Assembly (NCBI RefSeq): GCF_024763615.1
Contig: NC_077222.1
Span: forward strand, 6,138,001-6,202,000
Origin: Phlebotomus papatasi
Taxonomy: Eukaryota; Arthropoda; Insecta; Diptera; Psychodidae
DNA length: 64,000 nt
Reading direction: 5' to 3'
In this document: positions 1 through 11,026 of the stretch, piece after piece
Position numbering within the stretch: position 1 is the first letter of the stretch
How the letters are laid out: the number at the start of each line of letters is the position of its first letter
Notes under the pieces: generated by a model
The model's input: the letters and a program-made list of their open reading frames with translations, nothing else
What the model was told of the DNA's origin: nothing
The model's database searches: none
Program-made: the position numbers and the translations under genes

Positions 1-246
1 CGACACCTATCGTGTCTTCTTCAGTAGTTCTTGGTTAATATTTTCTTTGGATATTTAGTTAAGTTTATGTCTACTTTCTGCCACATTGGATAGCAAACGT
101 CTTGGTACTTGTGCAATAAAGAAAGAAAAGAATTCGCTCCTAACTAATTTCAAGAAACTTATGTGGCAGAAAGTAGATCAAAACTTGACTAAATATCCAA
201 AGAAAAGACTAACCAAGAACCACTGAAGAAGACAAGATAGGTGCCG
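1..246. repeat. Inverted repeat, arms about 86 bp
   Basis: Bases 1-87 are closely matched in reverse complement by 160-246, with few mismatches, around a 72-bp A-rich spacer. The right arm continues into a sequence seen again at 15518-15623. The pair may be two copies of one repeat lying head to head, or the inner part of a larger inverted element cut by the window edge. No coding sequence is present. Confidence 0.75.
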
Positions 247-317
247 AAAGCTCTGGTAAATTGTGTTTTTTACTTTTGGATTGCACTCAATACACCGACG
301 CTCACCGGAAGGACATT
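216..317 (+). repeat. Dispersed repeat A, copy 1
   Basis: About 100 bp is almost identical to 15518-15623. It contains the shared words GATAGGTGCCGAAAGCTCTG and CAATACACCGACGCTCAC and ends in GGAAGGACATT. In the other copy the next bases are CTGTCTTAAAATAAGAG. Here that continuation is found only at 580, after an extra block. It could be the end of a retroelement; the family is not recognised. Confidence 0.7.
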
Positions 318-579
318 ACGCAAGAAACAATTGTTTCTTAATATAGTCTTGTAGAATTCCCCAAGTAAGGCATTATAAAACTAAAAATCTTTTTATTTGC
401 TTATAACGTTCTTGGTTCCATCACTGAGATTACTATAAGTAAAGTGGCGCACTCTTAGGGATCTTAAGAGCTTCTACAGGAATTTCAACAGAAATTTCTC
501 ACTTTAAGTCTTTTAAGAGTGCACTAAAAGACTTGTCTAATACTTGGTTTTATAAGGCAGCTATTTTGCTTCTTGGGTT
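318..579. mobile_element. Insertion of about 260 bp inside repeat A
   Basis: Compared with the copy at 15518-15640, this stretch is an extra block between GGACATT and CTGTCYTAAAATAAGAG. It has weak inverted repeats, for example AAGGCATTATAAAAC near 376 against GTTTTATAAGGCAG near 547, and GCGCACTCTTAGG near 447 against an AAGAGTGCAC near 514. A short non-autonomous DNA element is the likeliest reading. No clear target duplication is visible. Confidence 0.45.
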
Positions 580-3368
580 CTGTCCTAAAATAAGAGTATC
601 TCTCTAGATACGTAAGTACAAGATAACCATGGTGAGTTAGTTGGAGGTACCCAGTCCAATCGAATGGAGACAATAATTTTTCCAGCCACTATCCCAGTGA
701 ATATTTTATATTTAGTTTATTGGATGTCAGTCTCACTGCCTAATGCTCCCGTTAAGTAATTTAAAGTTCCTTATTGCAGAGGCTATATATTGAGTTTCTA
801 TGCTATGTCTATTTTAATATGGTTCTTCCACCATCTGTTTCAAATTGCTTAGCGGACAGAATATCATTTGCAGTCATTTAGATTTAAACTTTCCTATCTT
901 AAGTCTGTTCCCAATTTAATTTAATTTATGAAATTCAGTCAATCGTTCACTGAGGCAAATATTTAGATAATGAGTCAACCAATTTTGAATTTTAGTTTCG
1001 CAGTGAAAGTGATTTGGATCTGTCAATGTGTCTGCTAGTTAACACACGCCAAGTTCTTGGAGAGACAAATATCCAGCAAACAGATGGCAGTTGATCGTTT
1101 CAATTGGATATTTATTCAATGAATTTCCCTCCCTTTTTCCACCACCAATATTTACGGCCACGCGTTATTGATGTTATTTAACTATTGAGCCGTGGCGAAT
1201 GTCTTAGCGTGAAAGACAATCGCCCCAGAAAGAGAGCTCTTCTTGCCAATTGCTCTATTACCATACTAACAGATGTGTTTAGATTGTTGCTTGCAAAAAA
1301 CCATATTGTTGAACTAGTAAACTTTTATTGCTACTCTACTTCGAGGAATTTCTTCATAATCTCCCTTTTATTGAGGGATGAACTTTTTAATATAAATTGT
1401 TAAGGAATTTTAATGGAGGAGGGAATAAGAAGACATATGTAGGTATAGTATTACAATGTTAGTTCTTCGCTCTCGGCGTTTTTGCTAATCTTGATGGAGC
1501 ATTTGATAGTTTTATGCAAGAAAGGTGCAGCTCTTGCAAATCTGTCAAATAATCTCCTGCTTAAGTGTCTTTCGTGGACCTGATTGGAATTGAATGAGCG
1601 GCAAAATACTCGATACGTTCATTGTTGCATGCAATTTCCTTTAAACATGGGAATACTTTACAATCCCAATTGAACACGTGACCCTAGTCCGAGTTGAAAT
1701 ATTCTTGGGAACATAGATCGTTTTTTTTTTCCTTCCAAAGTGGTAAGAATGCATAAAAAGATCTGTCAATCATTGGATTTTGCGAACACTAAATCACGGA
1801 CAAATAGCATTTGATTAATTAATGCAGTGTGGTTTGTGATGCAATTGAGCATCGACCATAAATTTTCTGTCTGCTAATGTTCCCAATCATAAAGTCAATT
1901 TTAGTATTATTGTCACATGCATTTGACGGTGTGCAAATGTTGAATGAATACGTTGGTTAGTGTAAGAGAGAACTTCATGCATAATAGTGGACCTCTTCGC
2001 GGCTTCAACACTAAAAATAACTTCAATATCGCCAGTACAACTTAGTCAAAGACAGAGAGTGAATTCATGTGCAATAGTAAAGTGTAATGACCGCCTACAA
2101 GGTGAAATGTCCAATAGAAAATGTATAGGCTACATTAAATATGTTTTCAAATGGATACAGGGTGTGTCCATGTTAGGTTTAATGACAGTTTTGTGAGATA
2201 TACTGCAAAATAAGAAAGACAAGAGAGGAGGCTCAATATCGGTAGAGTCTCCGCGATATGAAATAATATATCAAATAAACTTAAACAATATTCCGTTCTG
2301 ATGCATTTCATATAACCATCATCATAGTGCATTCCTCATTAATATTCATTCGCGCAATTGCATTTGTGCGGTCAAACGGTTACTATATATACATAATCTA
2401 AGTGAAGGTTGCCTATCGAACTCAAGCACATAGTTGAAGAACCTCGCAAGCTGGTCTTCAACTAAAACACCTAAATGCACTAAACGTACCCTATCCAACA
2501 TCAAACCAAATAGCAGATGTCTCAAATCTCATTACAACTAAACATCTACTAGACTTCAAACTTAATTTCCGTTTTCACCTATACCGAATTTTGCAAACTC
2601 TTAACCAAAACCGTGACCTGCATCTGTTCTAATGCACGCAACAAAATTGCCCACATTTAGAATAGCATGGTCAATTAAACAGCCCAAAAATGTTCAATTG
2701 ACCAGAAAAGGTAGGAAATGGCACTCGCGTATCAATAAAAAAAAGACTTGATTACATGAACAATTTTATTTTGCACAATTTTCCCTTTCTCTTCACTCTC
2801 TATCAGTCAACAACAAAAATAGACACTCTATCTCACTTGGTGTCTTATCGTAAATTACACTCTTTCACCGCAGGGTCGTGACAACCACTAGGCGCTTTTC
2901 ATCTCTATTTAAAGTACATATCAGACAGATACTTTTTGTTAGCTACTTTCAAGTCAACTTACTCAATTACAGAATTATTTCACTATAAGAATATGGATAA
3001 GGAGTCTCAAGATGTTTACTTGAGGATAACATTGATTTTGAGAGATTTTCTTTTATGTCATCCTAAGTTCCTTTTTACTGTCACATAAAATGTTGATGGA
3101 AGGATTGGAAATAAAATGAAAAGGAACAAGGTTGATATATTGTTAAATTAAAGACACATTGAGAATGTTTTTTTTTAGATATTTATACGAAATATCGTGA
3201 ATAATCTCCTTTTCTTTTAATACAGCGCCATCTGTTTCTAAATGGTACTAATAAGAAACATATTAACTATATATTTTAGTCATTGTCTTTGCGTACTATA
3301 TTTATGTTACTTGATTTTTTTCTTTCTTTAAATTCTAATGCCTAAGTGAATTATTTGTTTTTTTAGTA
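580..3368. other. AT-rich unique DNA, no gene seen
   Basis: Both strands carry only short open frames of about 60-72 codons without any family resemblance. No repeat shared with the rest of the window was spotted, apart from ordinary A/T runs. It may be intergenic or intronic. Confidence 0.5.
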
Positions 3369-3500
3369 GAGGGAAGTGGGGCACCTTTGAATGTGGGGCA
3401 CCTTTGAAATCCGTATCTTTTACCTATTTTTAAATAGAATTTTGCCTGAAACGTCCCAATTTCAAAGCTGCCCCACATTCAAAGGTGCCCCACTTCCCCC
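3369..3500. mobile_element. Hairpin MITE, GTGGGGCACC type
   Basis: A 132-bp element flanked by TA on both sides (3367-3368 and 3501-3502). The ends are GAGGGAAGTGGGGCACC and, reversed, GGGGGAAGTGGGGCACC. The word TGGGGCACCTTTGAA occurs twice in the left arm and is mirrored in the right, so the element folds almost end to end. The TA flank suggests mobilisation by a Tc1/mariner-type transposase, which is an inference. Confidence 0.8.
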
Positions 3501-3766
3501 TAATTGCGTTGGTATTTTTTTTTTAATTTTTTTGGTATTAAATGTTGGGTTTAATACCAATAAAATTATAAAAAATATTAGGTTTCTATTAAGATTGAAG
3601 CTGCCATGTTTAATGGAATTTATTCCAAAAACGGGCTGGCTTGAACCATCTTGCCCTTAACAGAGAATAATTTAATTGGGGATGGTTAATGGGCCCAAAA
3701 GGAGGCCTGGATGTAGCGGTTCCGCATCAAACCGCCCCCACTGTAATCTAATTTAATCCAATGTTA

Positions 3767-4172
3767 CGGCGTTATCACACTTGCACATTAAAATTTTAAT
3801 GTGATTCACATTAATTGTCACTTGTGAGCGTCCAAATATGTTATTTGTATCTTTGAGTCACTTAATATTTGGGGTTTTTCTATTTATTGAGAAAGAAGTG
3901 GACTTGGCTTGCAAAAATAAGTTTAAATTTACCTAAAGCACAAATATTTTTCACATTAAAAAATTAAAGAGAAAATAGCATTAATTTTTCACATTAATGC
4001 TATAAATCAATTTATATCAAATTTGGCGGGCCAAGTCTACCTTTTTATCAACAAATAGATCAAATTTTGAATATAAAATGATTCAAACAAAAAAATTACA
4101 CATTTGGACTTTCACCAGCGACAATTAATGTGAATCATATTAAAATTTTAATGTGCAAGTGTGATAACACAG
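3767..4172. mobile_element. MITE with about 49-bp terminal inverted repeats
   Basis: The arms begin GTTATCACACTTGCACATT at 3771 and are mirrored up to 4168, with a perfect AAAATTTTAAT palindrome inside each. Taking four more bases on each side puts a TTA next to both ends (3764-3766 and 4173-4175), as expected for PIF/Harbinger-type insertion. That assignment is tentative because the outermost bases match only partly. The inside is A/T rich with no coding capacity. Confidence 0.75.
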
Positions 4173-4264
4173 TTAGGTTTAGAAGGTGATTTTGTAAATC
4201 CTTTAGAACTGATAGATGAGCAATGTCTCAGAAAATTGTTACCAGATAGATAAGTATTTCGTCG

Positions 4265-4376
4265 GTTGCATCAACCGTTGTTGTATTTGCCTTACTTTTG
4301 TATCACTATTTCGCATTAGGCGTGACGTTTATGTCATAGTTTGCATGAAATACAAATACGACAACGGTCGATGCAA
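4265..4376. repeat. Short hairpin, arms about 24 bp
   Basis: TTGCATCAACCGTTGTTGTA at 4266 is mirrored by CAAATACGACAACGGTCGAT near 4353, followed by GCAA. The loop is about 65 bp. It is probably a very small MITE; no target duplication can be called. Confidence 0.6.
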
Positions 4377-4433
4377 TTGAACATTTAACGGCAAATGCTC
4401 CAGAAGCGTATTATATTAGTCCACCGCCGTCTT

Positions 4434-4480
4434 ACCTTAGGTATCCAACACTCAGAGTAAAACGATGGTAAACCTCAATT
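4434..4480 (+). repeat. Dispersed repeat B, fragment
   Basis: Shares CACCGCCGTCTTA and GAGTAAAACGATGG with 29240-29305, and more weakly with 59365-59420 on the other strand. It looks like a decayed fragment of an unclassified interspersed repeat. Confidence 0.45.
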
Positions 4481-5440
4481 TTTCTTTTGTTTAAAAATAT
4501 TTAATTATATTAAAAAATCTTAGAATATTTCAATAATTAATAAGTTTGCAATAATGTCAACTTTTTCTGCAGCCCTGCCATCTATCAATAAATGCACCTA
4601 ATTCGTTTTTTAATTTGAAAGATCTTTACTATAAAATTTAGTTACCATTTGCTCGATTTATTCTCCTTGCACAAAGCTGTTTTATGATATCCTCATTAAA
4701 CTTTATGTTTCAATGAAGCTTCAAAATAAAACTAAATATCCATTAATCAAAAACCAAGTCAAATGCAGTTCATGCACCTCTAAATACTTAACCTGAAAGA
4801 TTTGATCGATTTAATAGATTTGACCGTGCTACACCTTCAATTCAAGCATGAATATTACCCAGTAATAATTGATATCCAATCTCATAATAAAACTGCCCTT
4901 TTGATCAATTAAGCGCATGAAAGGCGGTTTTGCCATGAAATGTACTTTTAATCTTATCTTGAGAAAAAAATCTTCGTATACTGAATTATTGCTGCATACA
5001 TTGTAGGTACAAAAATTCACGGCTTATTTTGGATGGTACCCATATAGAGAAGTCCCTACCTCTTAATGATGATGCTAAATAAGAGTTGAGACAGAGAATC
5101 GTGAGAAATTGTATTACATTGTTGTGCAAAAATTTGAAATTCAACAGTAATATGTCCCTGTTGAGAGGCAATAAAGAGACCCTCCTTGAAAGTAAACGTG
5201 CAGTGTGAGATGCAGAAATGGGTTAACAATGGTCATAAAACGGAGGCATCGTCAGGTTTATGATTAATCATCGTGAACGATATGCGGGATGACAAATGAC
5301 CCGTCTGACCCACATCGATGTTAAGAGCCCGAAAACCGATTGTGAGGCTCCCCATTGTCGGTAGTATTCTTTATTGGATTCTCGAAGGCATTAGCCCAAA
5401 GTGCAACACTGTATATCACCCAAAGCTACGCATCGTGGAC
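4481..5440. other. AT-rich unique DNA, no gene seen
   Basis: Nothing recognisable on either strand. Open frames reach only about 60 codons. The last 200 bases become less A/T rich, running into the weak candidate frame at 5482. Confidence 0.4.
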
Positions 5441-5481
5441 GCTTTTTATAGAAAATAAGTGCATACAGATCAATTTACATA

Positions 5482-5802
5482 ATGGGGATTGGTTCGCGAA
5501 GGCATAAACTGTACGATATTGTTGTACTTGTTACAATGTCTCTGTCTTGCGTAACATTGGGCAATCGCGATGTCTTTTGCGATGTCGAATTGAGATATGA
5601 ACTCTTATGGTGGGCCTTAATTAGTTACCGGCTGGACTGTGGAAGTTCTTCACACGAAAATCACTTTCAATTGCCATTCATTCACGTTCCTTGGCTGGTC
5701 ACTTTTCACCCGCTCGCCCGGCCATTTACGCTCAGATTTATCCAATCTCAGCCAAATCACCACAAATATGTCATTTATCCGTTCGTCCAGAGAACGCGTT
5801 GA
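5482..5802 (+). CDS. Weak candidate open frame, 106 codons
   Basis: An ATG-initiated frame whose first 27 residues (MGIGSRRHKLYDIVVLVTMS and on to a Cys-Val-Thr-Leu-Gly stretch) resemble a signal peptide: a basic N-end, a hydrophobic core and small residues. The DNA here is less A/T rich than its surroundings, and a TTTTATAG lies about 35 bases upstream. The remainder shows no domain and no conserved pattern that I recognise. It may be a first exon with an unidentified splice donor, or simply chance. No other exon was found nearby. Confidence 0.15.
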   Translation: MGIGSRRHKLYDIVVLVTMSLSCVTLGNRDVFCDVELRYELLWWALISYRLDCGSSSHENHFQLPFIHVPWLVTFHPLARPFTLRFIQSQPNHHKYVIYPFVQRTR

Positions 5803-6065
5803 AGAAGAAAAGTTCGTGATGAGACTGAAAAAGCCTACGACACCTATGATTCTCCTATTAACACTTGTCGTCTGATACCATTAATGTTACGTAGCTATCG
5901 ACAGTTTGTGGTGAAAACGGTAAAAACGGTTGACGATCGATTCAGGAAATAAATCCATGTATATATCTATAAATTGCCTAAATATTTTTTTTAAGATTCT
6001 GAGTAGGAATCATGACCTAAAGTTGAAGCTTTTAGGTCCTATGCATAATTTCTAATCTGATTTAA

Positions 6066-6302
6066 CACTAAACCTACCAAACGTTTTTGCTCGTTTTTCG
6101 GTCAAATGACAAACCGCGGTAGGGTAGGATACTCAACAAATTTATCTCGGAAAAGAGCAAGAAATTAAAATTTAAACACTGAAAAATAATATATTACATG
6201 CGTATTTTAAGAAATTTATAAAATTTGATAGCGACATTGTACCGTTTAAATGTGTATTAATTTGAAACCGGTCAATTCGACCGAGTTTTGGTAGGTTTAA
6301 TG
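6066..6302. mobile_element. TTAA-flanked MITE (piggyBac-like)
   Basis: A 237-bp element with ends CACTAAACCTACCAAA and, reversed, CATTAAACCTACCAAAA, directly flanked by TTAA at 6062-6065 and 6303-6306. A TTAA target is characteristic of piggyBac transposases, so this is best read as a piggyBac-type non-autonomous element. No open frame spans it. Confidence 0.75.
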
Positions 6303-6544
6303 TTAAACATCTTGATCAAGTCAAGTGCGTTAAGTTTCAGCCTCTCTTAGTAAAAATGTATGGAAAAAATCAATATTGATAGGGCCTTGGTAGTAGGACT
6401 ACCTTCTGTACTAGGAATTTGATGGCTAACTGGCATTAGTACATTACAACAGAACTACTTTCTGTAATGTTATTATTAACCTAGCACTCGCCCGCCTAGC
6501 ATGATAGTAGAACCTCTTATAACATTGCTGACTGCATGATAGTT

Positions 6545-6650
6545 TGATTAAGGGAAAGCGCGCTATCTTCGGATGACTCAAGCTTCGAGTAATTCAATTT
6601 TTTCTCTATGTTCCTTAAGAATTTTACCCATAGCTTTTTCTTAAAAATTT
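6545..6650 (+). repeat. Dispersed repeat C, copy 1
   Basis: Contains GGATGACTCAAGCTTCG followed by a diverged T-rich segment with TTCCTTAAGAATTTTACCCAT. The same order is found at 54751-54850 (+) and 53760-53870 (-). Family unknown. Confidence 0.55.
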
Positions 6651-6892
6651 GAGGCATTGGACCACCTATAAAAATATAATATTATAATGGGCCAAATTAA
6701 TTTATAACACATTAAAAAAATGATTTGTGCGGAACATCAATCGTTCGAAAGTAAACGAGTTTTCTCCTACTTTTCCAGAAATGAAATTCATATTTCTTTG
6801 AAGCACGATATTCTACCCCATTTTCTTTATGCTACCGTAGATATGGGTGGCTTTGGTAACGGAGATCTTAATGGCGCAATAGGCATAAGACC

Positions 6893-6965
6893 ATTGGGTC
6901 TTGGGCGGTGAGATCTCTGGCTAGACTCTCACTGTTGTGAGTTCGAGTTCCGCTCAGTGCAAAGC
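6893..6965 (+). repeat. tRNA-derived SINE head, 5' truncated
   Basis: TCTTGGGCGGTGAGATCTCTGG, then CACTGTTGTGAGTTCGAGTT and CAGTGCAAA match the second half of the SINE head at 44776-44873, including the B box (GAGTTCGAGTT). The A-box half is missing. It lies just left of the decayed SINE palindrome that hosts the foldback element. Confidence 0.65.
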
Positions 6966-7016
6966 AACAGAATGTCAGAAAAAGATATTTTCTCTGTCAT
7001 AAAACGTAATAAAATG

Positions 7017-7059
7017 TCAATCAGAGCAAATGACACTCAAATCATCCAGTTTTTTCTCA
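7017..7059 (-). repeat. Left fragment of the SINE palindrome
   Basis: This is the reverse complement of 11163-11208 (AAAAAACTGGATGATTTGA and CATTTGCTCTGATTGAC). It is the far piece of the minus-strand SINE copy, cut off from the rest (10774 onward) by the foldback element. The last three bases, TCA, are repeated at 10774-10776. Confidence 0.8.
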
Positions 7060-8029
7060 CAAGGGAAGGTCTCGGACCTTCGGACGAATTTCTTTATGAA
7101 ACTTTGCATATTACCTAATTTAGGCACGACAAATACGATGGTGATAGTAAGAAACCTTGCAATTTTTTGTGTCACCCGTTACAGGGGGGGGTGTTTGGGG
7201 GACAAAATTCACATTTTTGGCTGTAGGAGCCAGAGGGTTGAAGATAGCGACTTGGGGTCTTCGGCTGACCCCCCCATAAGTTGACCTGGGGAATCTAAAT
7301 ATGACCTTCGTTTTTCCCCCACCCCTCCCCTTTCCCTAAAAAAACATGTTTTTTTTAATATCTCGAAAACTACTTTACAGATAATTTTCATTAGCTGATA
7401 TGTTTTAGACCTTGTTCAGACGGATATTTCGCCCATACATGCCAATGACCTTGAAAAATTCCTTCATGGTGTTTTTCAAGGTCAAATGTACTACGCTCAA
7501 AAAAGTCACTTTTTTTAAGTCAATTTTTTTAAAGTATAATTTTTTAAGAACCCTAATCGATTGCTTAATCAATATGAGCCTTTTTAAGCCACTTTGATTC
7601 CATTGACACGCTTTTGCCATTTATATATACTGCAAATCAAAATGTCATTTTAAAAATATTATATGTCTACCAACATCTAATATTTGGTTTCGACTGATTT
7701 CCTGAAGTAAGACATCATGGTAATGATATTTTAATGAAGTTTATGAAATTTATGAAATTTTATGAAACTTATGAAAATTTACTGGATAATGTTTTAACGA
7801 TTGCTGATTAATAATTTTAAATTTATAACACGGTTTATCATTTGTAAATGAAATGAAATAGGACATATTAAGAGAAAACCAACATCCATTACGACAATAA
7901 TGTATTGAATTTCAAGTATATAAAAAGACCTATATGCAATCATGAACAAAAAATGCTACTTTCTGGAAGGCATGATTTTCAAAACTGAATATTTTAAAGT
8001 CATACTAGACATTATTAAAAACTGCGCAG

Positions 8030-8855
8030 ATATATCTCAAAACGGGTAAAAATTATATTTAAAACATCTTTAGCTCATGTATAAAACGACTAAACCTGTC
8101 CAACAAATAGCACAAGTATAAAATGGTTAAAGAAAACGCTACAAAAAATGCACAGCTAGATCATAAAACGGTTCACCTTGCGGTTAAAAACACGCACATA
8201 TTTAACATAAAACGGTTAAAACCGTACTTAAAAACGCGCACAACTGAACGATAAAACGGATAAGAATGAGCTTAAAAATACGAACAAAAGAATCATAAAA
8301 TGCTTAAAATTACGATCCAAATTACGCACAGTTCAATCATAAAACTGTTATGAATGCGCATAGAAATACGCACAGCTGAATCAAAAAACAGTAAATGCGC
8401 TTAAAATTAAGCACAACTCAATTATAAAACGATAAATGCGCTTAAAATCACGCATAGTTCAATCATAAAGCGGCAAATGCGCTTAAAATCATATAAAGTT
8501 CAATCATAAAGCGTTAAATGCGCTTAAAATCATGCATATTTCAATCATAAAACGGTAAATGCGCTTAAAATTACGCACATATCAATCTTAAAGCGGTAAA
8601 TTCGCTCAAAATCACGCAGAGCTCAATTATAAACGGTAAATGAGCTTAAAATCACGCACAACTCAATCATAAAACGGTAAATCCGCATAAAATAACGCAG
8701 AACTCAATTATAAACGGTGAATGCGCTTAAAATCACGCACAACTGAAATATAAAACGGTTAAGATTGCGCTTAAAATCACGCATAGTTCGATCAAAAAGC
8801 GGTAAATGCGCTTAAAATCACGCAGAACTCAATCATAAAACGGTTAAGATTGCCC
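8030..8855 (+). repeat. Left tandem array in the foldback element
   Basis: About 20 degenerate units with a period near 41 bp (40-52 bp at the outer edge). The typical unit reads CGGTAAATGCGCTTAAAATC, then ACGC, an ACTCAATCATAAAA segment and back to CGG. Units are most regular toward the centre and decay outward. Not a CRISPR: there are no unique spacers and units are only moderately conserved. Confidence 0.85.
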
Positions 8856-9800
8856 TGGCTCATTTACCGTTTTATGATTGAACTATTCGCGATTTTAAGC
8901 GCATTAACCGTTTTATAATTGAGCTGTGCTTAATTTTAAGTGCATTTACCGTTTATTGATTCAGCTGTGCGTGATTTTAAGCACAATCTTAACCGTTTTA
9001 TAATTGAGTTCTGCGTGATGTTAAGCGCATTTACCGTTTTATAATTGAGTTGTGCGTGATTTTAAGCGCATTTACCGTTTTATAATTGAGCTGTGCTTGA
9101 TTTTAAACGCATTTACCGCTTTCTGATTGAACTATGCGTGATTTTATGATAATTACCGTTTTATGATTGAACTATGCGTGATTTTAAGCGCAATCTTAAG
9201 CGTTTCATAATTGAGTTGTGTGTGATTTTAAACGCATTTACCGTTTATAATTGATTCTGCGTGATTTTATGCGAATTTACGGTTTTATGATTGCGTTCTG
9301 CGTGATTTTATGCGCATTTAACGCTTTATGATTGAACTTTATATGATTTTAAGCTAATTACCGTTTTATGATTGAACTGTGCGTGATTTTAAGCGCATTT
9401 ATCGTTTTGTAATTGAGTTGTGCTTAATTTTAAGCGCATTTACCGTTTTTTAATTCAGCTGTGCGTATTTCTATGCGCATTCATAACAGTTTTATGATTG
9501 AACTGTGCGTAATTTTGATCGTAATTTTAAGCATTTTATGATTCTTTTGTTCGTATTTTCAAGCTCATTCTTATCCGTTTTATCGTTCAGTTGTGCGCGT
9601 TTTTAAGTACGGTCTTAACCGTTTTATGATAAATATGTGCGTGTTTTTAACCGCAAGGTGAACCGTTTTATGATCTAGCTGTGCATTTTTTGTAGCGTTT
9701 TCTTTAACCATTTTATACTTGTGCTATTTGTTGGACAGGTTTAGTCGTTTTATACATGAGCTAAAGATGTTTTAAATATAATTTTTACCCGTTTTGAGAT
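8856..9800 (-). repeat. Right tandem array in the foldback element
   Basis: The same 41-bp unit in reverse complement, running out from the junction near 8855. It is about 100 bp longer than the left array, so the two arrays differ by a few units although the flanking arms are nearly identical. This points to unequal exchange or replication slippage confined to the arrays. Confidence 0.85.
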
Positions 9801-10773
9801 ATATCTGCGCAGTTTTTAATAATGTCTAGTATGACTTTAAAATATTCAGTTTTGAAAATCATGCCTTCCAGAAAGTAGCATTTTTTGTTCATGATTGCAT
9901 ATAGGTCTTTTTATATACTTGAAATTCAATACATTATTGTCGTAATGGATGTTGGTTTTCTCTTAATATGTCCTATTTCATTTCATTTACAAATGATAAA
10001 CCGTGTTATAAATTTAAAATTATTAATCAGCAATCGTTAAAACATTATCCAGTAAATTTTCATAAGTTTCATAAAATTTCATAAATTTCATAAACTTCAT
10101 TAAAATATCATTACCATGATGTCTTACTTCAGGAAATCAGTCGAAACCAAATATTAGATGTTGGTAGACATATAATATTTTTAAAATGACATTTTGATTT
10201 GCAGTATATATAAATGGCAAAAGCGTGTCAATGGAATCAAAGTGGCTTAAAAAGGCTTATATTGATTAAGCAATCGATTAGGGTTCTTAAAAAATTATAC
10301 TTTAAAAAAATTGACTTAAAAAAAGTGACTTTTTTGAGCGTAGTACATTTGACCTTGAAAAACACCATGAAGGAATTTTTCAAGATCATTGGCATGTATG
10401 GGCGAAATATCCGTCTGGACAAGGTCTAAAACATATCAGCTAATGAAAATTATCTGTAAAGTAGTTTTCGAGATATTAAAAAAAACATGTTTTTTAGGGA
10501 AAGGGGAGGGGTGGGGGAAAAACGAAGGTCATATTTAGATTCCCCAGGTCAACTTATGGGGGGGTCAGCCGAAGACCCCAAGTCGCTATCTTCAACCCTC
10601 TGGCTCCTACAGCCAAAAATGTGAATTTTGTCCCCCAAACACCCCCCCCTATAACGGGTGACACAAAAAATTGCAAGGTTTCTTACTATCACCATCGTAT
10701 TTGTCGTGCCTAAATTAGGTAATATGCAAAGTTTCATAAAGAAATTCGTCCGAAGGTCCGAGACCTTCCCTTG

Positions 10774-10870
10774 TCAGTGGAGATAGGAAAAATTCCTGCC
10801 TCTACCCAGAATCGAACTGGAGACCTCTCTTTAACTAGACGAGAGCTCTACCAACTAAGCTATTAGAGGC
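10774..10870 (-). repeat. tRNA-Thr-like SINE head (minus-strand copy)
   Basis: Read on the minus strand, 10867 down to about 10797 folds as a tRNA: acceptor stem GCCTCTA with TAGAGGC (perfect), a D arm GCTTAGTTGGTAGAGC, an anticodon loop CTAGTTA giving AGT (Thr), and a T arm around TTCGATT. The anticodon stem has one mismatch, and no CCA-adjacent terminator is seen. Because it repeats at 11065 and is followed by SINE sequence, it is better called a SINE head than a working tRNA gene. Confidence 0.75.
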
Positions 10871-11026
10871 CACATGCTCTGATTGACTTGCTACACGATC
10901 TTTTGCCAATTGCATTATGCACCGCAATCGCTTACTCTCGGGGTTGCGGGATTTGGAAACGATGTGGTGCATACAATTGAACCGGAAGCTCATGGTGTCC
11001 ATGAATTTTGGTTTATTGTGAGAATT

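Larger units (their letters stand above)
7060..10773. mobile_element. 3.7-kb foldback transposon, no transposase
   Basis: The element starts CAAGGGAAGGTCTCGG and ends with the reverse complement, flanked by TCA on both sides. The outer arms (about 7060-8030 and 9800-10773) are almost identical; I see only a handful of differences over several hundred bases checked. The inner parts are opposed arrays of a roughly 41-bp repeat meeting near 8855. The longest frames, about 60-70 codons, occur in both arms simply because the arms match; none resembles a transposase. The layout recalls Foldback (FB) elements of Drosophila, but FB insertions make 9-bp duplications, so the family is not assigned. Near-identity of the arms suggests recent origin or gene conversion. 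Confidence 0.9.

Noticed and set aside
216..260. Hammerhead-ribozyme-like core (CTGAAGA with a later GAAA) in dispersed repeat A
   Set aside because: An extra base separates the core from the potential stem II, the stem does not pair well in two of three copies, and no stem I/III partner or cleavage site was found.
8030..9800. CRISPR-like array
   Set aside because: The repeats are contiguous, degenerate 41-bp units without unique spacers and occur in two opposed arrays inside a transposon.
7405..10429. Conserved 71-codon protein encoded twice (7405-7620 minus and 10214-10429 plus)
   Set aside because: The two frames are the same DNA in the two arms of the foldback element. Conservation reflects arm identity, and the frames have no domain.
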